The notes under the pieces were generated by a model, which was not told the origin of the DNA, ran no database searches, and worked only from the letters and a program-made list of their open reading frames with translations. Of a stretch of DNA of 64,000 nucleotides, positions 11,008 to 20,749 are shown in pieces. Origin of the DNA: Orychophragmus violaceus (lineage: Eukaryota > Streptophyta > Magnoliopsida > Brassicales > Brassicaceae); NCBI GenBank assembly GCA_030180135.1, contig CM058230.1, positions 26,744,067 through 26,808,066 of the forward strand, written 5' to 3'. Position numbers and translations under genes: made by a program. Position 1 is the stretch's first letter. Every line of letters begins with the position of its first letter.

Positions 11008-12080
11008 TGTGTTTCTTCGATCACTCGATCGATGTCAGGAGCCGCGCTCGTCGCCATGTGAACTTTCGAGCTCAGACTGTTAAACTGGGCTTTAGCCTGT
11101 TCAATGTATTGTCTAAGCATATCGTGTTCATCGCCCTCTGCGGGTGCGAACTGGACTTGTGCCTGTCCTGACGTTTGTTCCGAAAAAATGGGGTCGAGGA
11201 GATCGATCGTTGGGATCGACCTCGTCTGGTCGACCTGTGGCGTTTGGAACTGAACTGAGTTTGATCCATTAAGGATTCCCGAGCTCGAGGCGAAGGCAGA
11301 ACCTCCTAGTGGCCTCGGTCGGGTGTTAGAGTTACTCGGGAAAGGTGGTGGCCCGGGTAATGGTCGGCTTCTTGATCCGGTTGGATCTGTGACCATTGAA
11401 CTCGAACCAAATGGGGTCGGTACCGCGATAGGGGTCATCGTAGGGCGGAAGCCGCTATTTGACGTATTACCGAAATGTCCCGACATTCCCGGAGGAGTTA
11501 CTACTTGGGAGAAGTCCAAGCGAGTACACGGTGGAGGACTTATGGGAGTTCGCGTTGGTCTGCCCCCTTAGCTTTGACTGGCGAGCTCTTCAAGACGGGC
11601 GTTCAGGCGCCGCTCTTGTTCTTCGAGCTGCGCTGCCAGGGAACGGTTTGCGACCTCTTGGGTCCTTGCGCTTGCCTCGTTGTTCCTCGTTCGATCTACC
11701 AACAAGCTTAACATCGAACGGATCTCGGCAAGATCGCTTGGTCCTTGTCTCTGTGGAGCGGAAGGTAGTGGTGAATTGGGTCTGGTTACTCCAGATCCTC
11801 CTCCCGGGGTGGGTATTGAGTCGTTTCTCATCCACACCCAGTTTCTGCTCGGATCATTAGTTCCTGACAAAACGTTTGTCGGAGTCTGGCTTATCGCGAT
11901 TGTTTGAGCGACGGAGCCGGCTGGTGCCGAGGTCGTGGAGACTGAGGCGGAGCTCGTCAACACGCCGTCGGTCTGACCTATGTTCCTTACCCCGGTAGTG
12001 TTCTGAGGAACGTTGTCGACCGTTTGAGGGCGGTCAACCGGTGGTGTGGCGCTGGGAGAGCCAGTTTGGTCGGGATTCAT
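11008..12080 (-). pseudogene. Tat-1 gag N-terminal region
   Basis: The frame starts at ATG 12080 (MNPDQTGSPSATPPVD), 75 bp inside the 5' LTR and just past the PBS, so this is the likely gag start. It is Ser/Thr/Pro/Gln-rich and low-complexity, then has a heptad-like stretch (QLEEQERRLNARLEELA), which suggests multimerisation. A TAG-type stop at 11568-11570 breaks it; the same frame reopens through PTIDLLDPIF, FAPAEGDEHDMLRQYIEQ and DIDRVIEET. After that the one-base deletion near 11007 throws the phase. Confidence 0.75.
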
Positions 12081-12133
12081 CTCGATCTATCGGATCTAGG
12101 ATCTGATTCTTAAGATAGGAAAGGCTATAGAAT

Positions 12134-12152
12134 GTCCCCACAGTCGGCGCCA
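12134..12152 (-). promoter_or_regulatory. Tat-1 primer-binding site
   Basis: On the minus strand TGGCGCCGACTGTGGGGAC begins two bases after the 5' LTR. This is the TGGCGCC-type tRNA primer site typical of plant Tat/Athila-group elements, and it confirms the element's orientation. Confidence 0.85.
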
Positions 12153-12154
12153 AA

Positions 12155-12692
12155 TGTGAGATCCGGGATTCACACTAAGAATTTGTATTCGTGGATTTGG
12201 ACTTTTGGATATAGAAATGGTATAGTTTCCTATGAATCAAAGACTTTATTGAGATTGATCGTCGAGATAGAACAAACACAGTCGAAAAGAGAGTACAAAG
12301 TATGGAATCGAGCTATCTAGTCGAAGTGTTCTTAGCCTAGGTTGGAATTGTCTTTAATGAGCCGCCACTTCTTCCTTTAAATAGTCTCCACTCTGATCTC
12401 TTCGTCCTGATATTTCGGCCTCGTCGTTGTAACGATCTCCGAGATTCGTGCGGATCAGTTGAACTGACGAAGACCGAGTTGCTCTATCTCCACGTCATCC
12501 TCAGCCGAGCTCGAGCTCGATCGTCTCCGGCTTCGGCGTCGTCTGGGCCTCTCCAAGGCGCTTGCTTCGCTTGGGCCCAACAAGAGAGTTGACTCTCCCG
12601 TCTATCTTTGACTCTGGAATGGGCTCGTTATTACGGGCCTTTGTCTTGTCTGTTAATGGGCCGGATTTCCTAGGGGAAATCCAGTACCAACA
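12155..12692 (-). repeat. Tat-1 5' LTR
   Basis: 538 bp, the promoter-side LTR of Tat-1. It has a single copy of the 28-bp unit that is doubled in the other LTR. It is followed by the TSD ATAAG at 12693-12697. Confidence 0.92.
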
Positions 12693-12697
12693 ATAAG

Positions 12698-12924
12698 CAG
12701 AATCATTGGGATCCTTTGTTTAATCCAATAGGTGGGAGGTTCTTTAGTACCTTCGCTTTCTTTATAAGATTTTGAAATCTTCTTCTCCCGTGGTTTTGAG
12801 TTGATCATTGAAAGGTGCTATTTCCCAAATCTTTTTCGCAAATTCGCAATTAAAGAGCATGTGATTTGTTGTCTCTGGTTGATTGCATCTGATGCAGTTC
12901 CTACCAACTGGTAGAGCTCCCTAT
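12698..12924 (-). pseudogene. LINE ORF2 fragment, zinc-binding (zf-RVT) region
   Basis: On the minus strand the frame reads GALPVGRNCIRCNQPE, then TTNHMLFNCEFAKKIW, the CxxC...HxLFxC zinc-binding region between RT and RNase H in plant LINEs. A frameshift near 12760 leads into TYWIKQRIPMIL, which joins in frame to the RNase H part at 1080 once Tat-1 and one TSD copy are removed. Tat-2 cuts the other side at 12925, so the LINE RT should lie beyond the window. Confidence 0.75.
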
Positions 12925-13461
12925 TGTGAGATCAAGGATTCACACCAAGGATTTGTAATCGTGGATTTTGACTTTTCGATATAAAGATGATATAGATTTC
13001 CTATGAATCAAAGACTTTATTGAGATTGATCGTCGAGATAGAACAAACACAATCGAATAGAGAGTACAAAGTATGACAATCGAGCTATCTAGTCGAAATG
13101 TTCTTGATTAGGGTTGGAATGTCTTGAATCGATCTCCACTTCTTCTTTAAATAGTCCTCGACTTTGATCTCCTTGTTCCGATTTTTCTGCCTCGCCATGA
13201 TAACGATCTCCGAGATTCGTAGGAATCGGTTTAACTGACGAAGACCAGGTCGTTCTTCCTTTACGTCAACTTCTATCGAGCTCGAGCTCGATCGCCTCTT
13301 GTTTCGGTGTCATTTGGGCCTTGGTCAGATCATGGTCGCATGGGCCCAGAATGGATGACAGTCGAGCTCTTTGTCTTGATTACGGATCGGGCTCATGATT
13401 ATGGGCCCTTGTTTTGTTTGTTAATTGGCCGTATTTCCTAGAGGAAAATCCAGTGCCAACA
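12925..13461 (-). repeat. Tat-2 3' LTR
   Basis: 537 bp, TGTGAG...CCAACA, aligned along its length with the Tat-1 LTRs but with many substitutions. It is followed by the same polypurine-complement ATAGCCCCCCAT as in Tat-1. Confidence 0.88.
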
Positions 13462-14025
13462 ATAGCCCCCCATCCCATTCACTCGGACGAGTCGAGGTTA
13501 ATGGGCGGTGGACGTCCTCGGGAAGACGCGCGCGTGCCTCAGGTGTTGAAAAACCTAATGATTAGTTTCGCCCCGTCCGTAGATCTTATTTTGACTGAAC
13601 GGCTGGGATCGAGCGAGTGGGTCAAACTGATCTGCCTACAGCGCGTCGATGGCTGCGACAAATATTCGCTAGCGGATCTCATCGTCTACCGTCGATCTGG
13701 TCGATCGTTAATGGTTGAGATCTCTAGATTCGTATAGATCTTATTGACCTCGATCTACGCGGATGTGACCTAATCATCAGCCGCTTGTTCGTGTCCGTTG
13801 ATTTTAAATCGACGGTCGAGATCTAAAGAAGTTGAAGGATCTTAACTGTTTCGATCTCCTCGTAATGATTACGAATTTGAAATCGAACGGTTGAGATCGC
13901 GGGATATGAAAGATCCCGAAGATCTCGAGAAAGGAGAAGCGGGAGATGGCTTTTGGTTTCAAAAGCTCTCGCTTTCTAGAATTCCTTCTCTCTTCTTCCT
14001 TTTTGACTCTGATACATCGATCGTT
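13462..14025. other. Tat-2 leader of the antisense gene, non-coding
   Basis: This corresponds to 1650-2106 of Tat-1: a polypurine tract (minus strand) at the LTR edge and then GATC-rich non-coding sequence up to the ATG of the antisense gene at 14026. The short 107-codon open frame at 13414-13737 crosses the LTR border and is not believed. Confidence 0.5.
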
Positions 14026-14081
14026 ATGGCTGCGAGAGAAACGAGGGGGGCGAGCATTTCTCAGCCGGCGGGGCCGTTTGG
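14026..14081 (+). pseudogene. Tat-2 antisense gene, first part of exon 1
   Basis: The ATG at 14026 opens a frame (MAARETRGASISQPAGPFG) matching the start of the Tat-1 copy (GPxGP...). Athila interrupts it after TTTGG; the frame resumes at 29390. Confidence 0.65.
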
Positions 14082-15272
14082 TGATATACCATGGATTTTA
14101 GGGCTTTTAACCATGGTATATGTGTTATTTATCGAGTCTTTTACTATGTTTTAGAGTCTTTTCAGGTGTTTATTAGGTACAAGCACATTTGGAGCATATT
14201 TGGTGATTTAAGCACTTTTTATGGAGCTAATTGGAGTATTTTGCCGAGAGATAGAGTTCACTGTTGATATTTCCGAGTTGCAACGATCGTCACACTTGTG
14301 GCAACGATCGATGCACCAGCGAGATGGGCCAAACGACGGTTTGATGAAGAATGATAAAATTGCAATTCTGCCCAGAAGTTCCTAATATTTACAAAGAAGC
14401 CCCAAAACGTGTTTTAGGTTATAAATAGAGTTTTTAAGCCAATGTTTAGGCTACGCTTGATACGCTTTACTTTAGTTCTATTTTTTTTATTTCAGAAAGC
14501 CTGAGGGGCTGATCCTGATCTCGAAAGAGACTTGATTTTGAACCCCAGTTCTTATTTGATTTTATAATATTTGATTTTCTATTCAAGATGTTTTCTGTTT
14601 CGATGAACATGTCTGAGTAGTTTACCTGTTAGGTTGAAGGATTCTCATTAGGGATTTCAGAGAATTATAGTTTAATTAATCTGTAGAGATCCATATCTGC
14701 TAGTTCTTTATCTAAGTTGTTCTTAATGCCTAATCTGAAGTAGCTAATCAGAATTATGATGTTAGGTTGATTAATGCAGCGGAAGTTGGTTAATTTAACT
14801 AGAAATAATTTAGATAAGCAATTAAACTGTTCGCAAACGAAAGTTTGGTTCAGGTTAGTTGTGAACATATCAAACTTGGAATTAATGCTAGTTTAATCTG
14901 TTAGTTCTCGCAAACGGAAGTTTGGTTTGCTGCACTTAGACTTAGAGAATTATCGCAAAGGAATTTGGTTAATTCTATATCAGTGTTTGAGTTCTATAAT
15001 AGTTATTGATTTGATCTAGATAGATTGATTGCTTGCGTTCCTGATTTCCTGAGAACTCCTGAAACCTAACGCTTCGCCTTCTCGCTCGCAAACTCACTTG
15101 ATTTACTTTGCTATTTCGTTTACTGTTTTCACATCTGCTTCGCTTAATTTAATCTGAACTGCTATTAACCTATTGTGTGACTGAGAGTCCTCGTGGGATT
15201 CGATACCTTATATACTACGATTGCATTAACTGTGCACTTGCAGTAGAATAGGGAAAACTATACAACCTATCA
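14082..15272 (+). repeat. Athila 5' LTR
   Basis: 1191 bp. An 11-bp perfect inverted repeat (ATATACCATGG, 14084-14094, and its complement, 14111-14121) forms a hairpin at the LTR tip. It contains one palindrome pair at 14280-14314 and a TATA-like TATAAATAG near 14428. Confidence 0.92.
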
Positions 15273-15278
15273 AGTTTT

Positions 15279-15296
15279 TGGCGCCGTTGCCGGGGA
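15279..15296 (+). promoter_or_regulatory. Athila primer-binding site
   Basis: TGGCGCCGTTGCCGGGGA begins six bases after the LTR. It is the PBS usual for Athila elements and fixes the plus orientation. Confidence 0.9.
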
Positions 15297-15404
15297 CTCT
15301 TTGAGTTCACCAATAGATTTAGTATTAGGATTTAGACTAAGCATCCTTTTTAATTTTCTTGTTTACTCACGTTTTTGATTTTTGGATTCGCAGGGATTCG
15401 CACT

Positions 15405-15439
15405 GCATCGATCGTTGCTAACCTTGCATCGATCGACAC
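15405..15439 (+). repeat. palindrome pair (CGATCG cores) before Athila gag
   Basis: GCATCGATCGTTGC at 15405-15418 and GCATCGATCGACAC at 15426-15439, centres 21 bp apart. It lies 16 bp upstream of the gag ATG. Confidence 0.8.
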
Positions 15440-15454
15440 AAGGCGAGAACAGCG

Positions 15455-16496
15455 ATGCTGAGATCTGAGACGTTCAATGGGTTCCGCACCATGGAACCTG
15501 TTATTTTGATTCGCGGTGAAAACGGCGTTCTACGAGACCAAGAGGGTCACATATGCAACGCAAAAGGTCAGAAAATAGATGGGGAAGGAAATCCCATCTT
15601 ACCAGATTACCATGTATTGGTTGGGCAAGTAGCTGAGATGCAGAGTAAAATAGATGACATCCACGACATCTTACTTAGGGAGAGACAGTTCCGAGCAGAG
15701 GCAAAAACTGATAAATTTGCAGAGGTACATTATATGGCTGGAACCGACTCTTATGGACATACATTGGGACATAAGCACAGACAAGGTTCTAGGCATGCTC
15801 AAGGATCGAGAGACCATAACTACACTTCCTATCTAGCACCTCCTACACAAAGGAGCAGACTTGAGATGATGATAGAACAATCAATTGAAAAGCAACAGCA
15901 GAACACAGCTTCTTTCAGCTCGAAGCTGGAGAACCTGTACACTAATCTGAATGAGAAAATTTGAATCCTTAAGCACTCGCATGAAGCAGCTGGACACACA
16001 GATGGATCAAGTTTCAAGTTCTACCTCAAGGAAGGACCCTCAAGATGCTCATGCCAGCAACATTCCCATTCAGGATGACATACAGATGGACCATGGATCA
16101 TGTCTAGCAGTTAAGGCTGTGGAATTTGTGGAAGACAGTGGGGAATTTGATGTTGAATTGCCTGAGTTTGAAAGCTTCAATGCACCCGACTCAACAGAGA
16201 TTGACATGGATCTCTTGACTTGTATAGTTCAGATCGAAGTGGGACCAAGCCAAGAAGAGAAATTTGAGTCTGAGATGGCTGGAATGGACCAAGAAGCGGA
16301 AAAACCCGAGACCATAGTTGAAACACGAGCTGAGATGACAGCATCGATCGATGCTCCACACGCACCGATCGTTGCACCCCGAAAGAAACCAGTTTCACTC
16401 ATATCTCAAGGACCTGCTAAAGAAAGAACCTATAAACCTCCATTACCATTCCCGAAAGCTCCCACAAGAGCCTATTCTAGCATCTTCAAGGCCTAA
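15455..16496 (+). pseudogene. Athila gag remnant
   Basis: The frame from ATG 15455 has a Gln/Lys-rich, coiled-coil-like end (RLEMMIEQSIEKQQQNTASF, LENLYTNLNEK). It stops at 15962 because of one extra A in an AAAA run; the next frame continues directly with KFESLSTRMKQLDTQMDQ. The second part is acidic and ends with YKPPLPFPKAPTRAYSSIF, a stretch I associate with the gag/protease border of Athila. A palindrome pair at 16341-16375 lies inside the coding sequence. No gag core, zinc knuckle or DTG is seen, so most of gag and all of pol are absent. Confidence 0.6.
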
Positions 16497-17579
16497 AACT
16501 ACACATAAACAAAAAGCTCTGAACATCAAAACTTTGCCAAAGGTAAAGCATAAATCCTCTAAGTTTAAACCTTCTGACTCCACTATTTTGAATGCAGGAA
16601 AGAGCGTTAAAACACCCAAGTTCATCCCGACGTTCCTTGGACGACATCATGCTGCTACTGCTTACACACCACCATGGATAATAAGGCATTCACAGAGACA
16701 CTCAAAGTCTCTGTTGAAACCTCCATGAGTCTGACCTCTTTCAAAAAGTCAAGCTAATGACTTAAAACAAGCGCTGAGTGGGAGGCAACCCACTGTTAGG
16801 TTTAAATTATTTTTCTTTCTCATTTTTTTGTGTGTTTTCTTAGGATTTCACGTTTTTGGTTGTTTTTGATTAGTTATTAGATACAGAACACAAGTCTGGA
16901 GATGTGTGACGATCGTTGCTCTGATGTGCAACGGTCGTTGCAATTGGTTTAAATCAAAAATTAAGGTACATTGAGCTAAACCGGAATCAATCTGGTTCAA
17001 CCAGCATCGATCGTTGCCCCTAAAGCAACGATCGTTGCACCCACGACCAGGTAAGTCACCTTAAACACTATTTTCTCCTCTTCTTCCCCATTTCTGTTGG
17101 TCGACACACCGAGAACCTCCACCCAAAATCTACATTTCTTTGCCAAATTTCTTGTTTCTAAGCACTATTTTACTTATTTTTACGCTCCCAATCCATTTCT
17201 CCAACCCATATCTCAAAAAATCAAGGTAATGTTCTTCAATTTTCGAATTTTCGGATTGGATTTTTAGGGTTTTAGGGTTGTTAATTTTTGGACCAAAAAC
17301 TGATGATGCATGCGTAATTAGGATGATTTAGGGTGATGGATTATGATTTTGAACTGATTTGAGGCAATGTGGCTTGGATTTGACCGATTTTTGATGAATT
17401 GTCTGCGGCAAAATCGCCCTGCAACGGTCGTTGCTCTCGAGCAGCGGTCGTTGCATTGCGATTTTGGGAAATGTTCGATAACGCGAAATCGCCTTGCAAC
17501 GATCGATGCCTTAGATGCAACGGTCGATGCTTCGCGATTTCACAGTGAAATTTTGCCGAGACTTATAAATGTTTGAACT
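16497..17579. other. Athila spacer with post-pol hairpin and four palindrome pairs
   Basis: No complete gene is seen. A GTGGG-AGGCAA-CCCAC hairpin at 16778-16793, preceded by AACAAGCGCTGAG, is the sequence I know from Athila elements just after pol, so the pol deletion must lie upstream. Palindrome pairs occur at 16906-16941, 17004-17038, 17421-17454 and 17496-17530. The last two are close to the next ATG and may be regulatory. Confidence 0.6.
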
Positions 17580-19106
17580 TTGTTTTTGCAGATGGCGTCT
17601 CCAAGGCAACCCCGCAAGAAGCGACCCACAGCGTCCACAGCAACCAGACACTACACCCCACCGCCTCAATGGTTTAACAGGGAATCAGAGTCACCCGCAC
17701 CATACAACAGATATGGGCCACCAACTGCTTTACCTTGGCCCAGAGAGGACGCCACACCATTTCAGACGACCAGACAGTGGCCGGAGGACCTCACACGTTT
17801 CTTAAGGTCCGCTGAGTTCACAGAGCGGCCATTGCTCTCTTCATGGGACGAGTATGACTCGCTTCTCTACAGTGGTTGGTGTGGGATGATCATCAAGCCG
17901 ACCAAGTTCGCGGACTACTCCACCTGCAGGATTCTGGGGATCGATGAGCAGGTGCTAGCTGTGTGCAGAGGCATTGGTCTAGGGACAATGCCGATGCGAC
18001 ACTATGACCTCTATCCTGAGCTGGTCAGGCAGCTATTGGCCACTTGCAGAGTGGTTTACTCGGATCCCGACCACAGGAGCGCTACAGTGGGTGCTTTCAC
18101 CTTCATGATTTGGGGAGTCAGGTATCGGATTCCTCTACTTGATCTCTGCAGGATCTACGGGTTCAGTACTGCGCCGAGGCGAATAGCCATGCCACTCGAG
18201 TGGGATCCGGTGGAAGCTCGCACATTCTGGGAGAGTATTGGCAGCGGTCGATACAACTCCAGGACCACACCAGTAGTGCAGATGAGACATCCGGTGCTGC
18301 GATATGTCTCTCGTATCTTGTGCTGGAGCTTGCTTTGCAAGTTTGAGGCCAACAAGATGCGCAAACTTGAGATGGAGTTGCTGTTTATGGGGCTGAGAGA
18401 TCAGTTTAGAGATTCTGGCGTGAGAGATCCGACTGCGGGTCTCAACTTGGGAGCTATTTTCGCACAGCATTTGGTTGATTTGCAGCTGAAGCCGTTTGAT
18501 GGAGCTGGTACAGAGACGGTAGGGAGTTTACTTACTCCCATTTTTGAGTATTGTGGGATTCCTCTTCATGGCACAGAGCGTGATATGGCTCGAGAGTTCC
18601 TGGATCTCAGCCATCTGCAGAGCACTACCTGGCTCAAGGAGGGGCGCATTTGGGTTTACACTGATCCGACCACTGGGAGGACTGGTATCGAGCTTCCCGC
18701 TGCCAGATGGACACAGATTGACACATTAGAGGCACTGAGATTTCAGCCTCCTGAGTCTGCGCAGCGTGGGATTCCGACCATGGCTCAGCCTTCCTCACGA
18801 GCTTCGACATCTTCTGCCCCTGCTCCTGCGCCCGCGCCTGCCCCAGTCGACATTGTGGGTCCCTTTCCTGAGCCTGCGATGTCTTACGGTGCATATTCTG
18901 AGGCAGAGTGGAGAGAGAGATCCGATGGTATGTTTCGAGTTCTTTGGAACTTCATGCGTACTTGCAGCTGCAGGAGGCCACCACAGATCCATCAGCCCGT
19001 ACCTGACCGACGTCGTCGACAGCGATCTCCAACTGATACCGATCCCGCACCCGAGACAGCCGATGACGATGCACTGTATGGTGGGATAGACGATGAGAGC
19101 GAGTGA
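17580..19106 (+). CDS. Athila ORF-1-type protein
   Basis: An uninterrupted 508-codon frame. I recognise the ATHILA ORF-1 family from WPEDL, SWDEYDSLLYSGWC, YPELVRQLLATCRV and FMIWGVRYRIPLLDLCRIYGF. The N-terminus is basic (RQPRKKRPTAST). An Ala/Pro repeat (SAPAPAPAPAPVD) lies near residue 420, and the C-terminus is basic and then acidic (DRRRRQRSP...DDESE). I see no signal peptide or transmembrane segment, so an envelope role is not supported. The biochemical function is unknown to me. It is the only intact frame of this element, downstream of where pol should be, which suggests it has been kept under selection or was inserted recently. Confidence 0.75.
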   Translation: MFLQMASPRQPRKKRPTASTATRHYTPPPQWFNRESESPAPYNRYGPPTALPWPREDATPFQTTRQWPEDLTRFLRSAEFTERPLLSSWDEYDSLLYSGWCGMIIKPTKFADYSTCRILGIDEQVLAVCRGIGLGTMPMRHYDLYPELVRQLLATCRVVYSDPDHRSATVGAFTFMIWGVRYRIPLLDLCRIYGFSTAPRRIAMPLEWDPVEARTFWESIGSGRYNSRTTPVVQMRHPVLRYVSRILCWSLLCKFEANKMRKLEMELLFMGLRDQFRDSGVRDPTAGLNLGAIFAQHLVDLQLKPFDGAGTETVGSLLTPIFEYCGIPLHGTERDMAREFLDLSHLQSTTWLKEGRIWVYTDPTTGRTGIELPAARWTQIDTLEALRFQPPESAQRGIPTMAQPSSRASTSSAPAPAPAPAPVDIVGPFPEPAMSYGAYSEAEWRERSDGMFRVLWNFMRTCSCRRPPQIHQPVPDRRRRQRSPTDTDPAPETADDDALYGGIDDESE

Positions 19107-20091
19107 GAGTAGTCTCCATACTTTCGGTTCTGTATTCTGACTTTTTCTTTTCTTTTGCACTTTTCTTCTTTTGATTTTTAGGATTCTACTTTGTTTGGAT
19201 GATGTGTACTTTATTCGATACATCTTTTGCTTCGGTTTTACTCTGTCTCTAGTGTTTTCAGCCTGCAGGGATCAAAATTGACAAAAACAGACGGATTAAC
19301 CTGCTAACTTGCTAATTGTTCGTGAAAGCGCAGTGCGTCGATCGATACACCATTGTGTCGATCGTTACAATACGAAAGAATCGCGCAGCAACGGTCGGTG
19401 CACTTAGTGCAACGATCGATGCTTGTGCGACAGAGGTAAAACCCGACAGAACTAAAACATCCATTAACAATCTTTCTTTCTTTTTACCGATGCTTCGCTG
19501 GACACTACTGGGGACAGTGTGTCTTAAGTGTGGGGGAGGTGTTACTGACTTTTGTTTTCTGTTTTCTTAAGAGTCAGTCCGTTTTCTTAAGTAAGAAACT
19601 ATGATTTTCTGAGAAGATTTACAAGACTTGCAGGAACTTAAGTAACCATTGGGATGAAGTTGCAGGATCTATCTATGACTATTAGAAAACCCCATCACAG
19701 ATCAACCTACTGGGAACACCCACATCACTTCAGGTATCAGAGGATCCTTTTACTGACTTCAACCTTAATACTGACTTAGATTTCTCACCTAAGGGCTTGG
19801 TATACTTTGTGTCGGATTCCCTTGTTAGTTCTGACACAGCCTGTCAACCTGTCATATTTAGTTCCCTTCTCCCCTTCTGTAAAGTAAAAAAAAAAAAAAT
19901 AATAATAATAAACTGAGGATGAGTTAGTAACTCCGAAGTGGTCATGGGAATAGTAGCAAACACTATTATCTCTCATGTGATCCATGGAATGTGTCCAAAG
20001 TACACCCCATAACGGGAAGAACACTGATAAAAAAAAAAAATGATACCCAGTGGGGAAAAATCAGTTGTTAAAGAAGGGAAAGAGAAGAAAG
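19107..20091. other. Athila 3' spacer, first half
   Basis: No gene is seen. It contains two palindrome pairs (19333-19368 and 19388-19422), an internal copy of the 3' purine tract (AAGTGTGGGGGA, 19526-19537), an A-run with AAT repeats at about 19887-19910 and an A-run near 20029. Copia-A interrupts it at 20092. Confidence 0.6.
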
Positions 20092-20730
20092 TGTTGGAAT
20101 TGTGTCCAGTAATCTCGGTACTGTCTCTAGAAAGTAAGAGTATGTCGAGATCAGACATAAGTCATATAATACTGGGGGTCATGATGGCTTGCTAGAGTCC
20201 GCTCATGATCTATAAGTCTTGGACTTATTGCCTTTATTATATGATCCCATATGGGTCACACGCCTAAGCTAACAGGAAAATGTGTTGGAACGGCTTAGCA
20301 GAAGTACGACAAAAGTGCCAGGCATTTGTCGTATTAAGAGAGAAAGATTAATGGGTCTGATTAAATCCATGGGATTTAATCAGATTGGTATTTTGGGCCC
20401 ATAAGCCCAAAAGGGAAAGAGAAGGCCTTTAATGATCAAAAGCCAAATCTCTTTCTCCCCAACCCGAACCCTAGCCGCGTCTCTCTCTCTCCCTCTGCGC
20501 CTCTCTCCTGGTGGTCTAGCAGCCATTCCTGTGATCGCGTGTGTGAACCTTTGGAGGATTCATCCCTCGGTGCATCTATCTGATCTCTGACCTGTTCTAT
20601 TCCTTCCGCTGCAACAAACAGGTAAAAGGTGAGATCATGTTATGTTTCTATTCAAGAGAACCTAGATCTGTATGTTTAGGTTGAGATGAATCTGTGAATT
20701 ACATCAGGATCAACCAAACGAATTCCTACA
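20092..20730 (+). repeat. Copia-A 5' LTR
   Basis: 639 bp, TGTTGG...CCTACA. It shares with the other Copia LTRs the block TGTCGAGATCAGACA (20134-20148) and GGGTCACACGCCTAAGC, candidate U3/R signals. Confidence 0.95.
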
Positions 20731-20731
20731 G

Positions 20732-20749
20732 TGGTATCAGAGCCATTGG
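20732..20749 (+). promoter_or_regulatory. Copia-A primer-binding site
   Basis: TGGTATCAGAGCCATTGG starts one base after the LTR. This is the initiator-tRNA-Met type site typical of plant Copia elements. Confidence 0.9.

Larger units (their letters stand above)
1084..12692 (-). mobile_element. Tat-1: Ty3/Gypsy LTR retrotransposon, Tat type
   Basis: The 11.6-kb element is bounded by TG...CA LTRs (1084-1649 and 12155-12692) and a 5-bp TSD, ATAAG, at 1079-1083 and 12693-12697. On the minus strand the order is 5' LTR, PBS, gag, protease, RT, RNase H, a second RNase H, integrase, a repeat-rich spacer, an antisense spliced gene on the plus strand, polypurine tract and 3' LTR. A double RNase H and an extra antisense ORF before the 3' LTR are known marks of the Tat clade. 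The LTRs differ by two substitutions plus a 28-bp tandem duplication, yet gag-pol carries at least four stops and two frameshifts, so it was probably mobilised by helper proteins. Confidence 0.9.

Noticed and set aside
14665..14868. 67-codon minus-strand frame, identical at 28777-28980
   Set aside because: It is inside the Athila LTRs; identity only reflects recent LTR duplication.
17580..19106. Retroviral-type envelope gene in Athila
   Set aside because: No signal peptide, transmembrane segment or cysteine pattern is visible; the matches are to the Athila ORF-1 family only.
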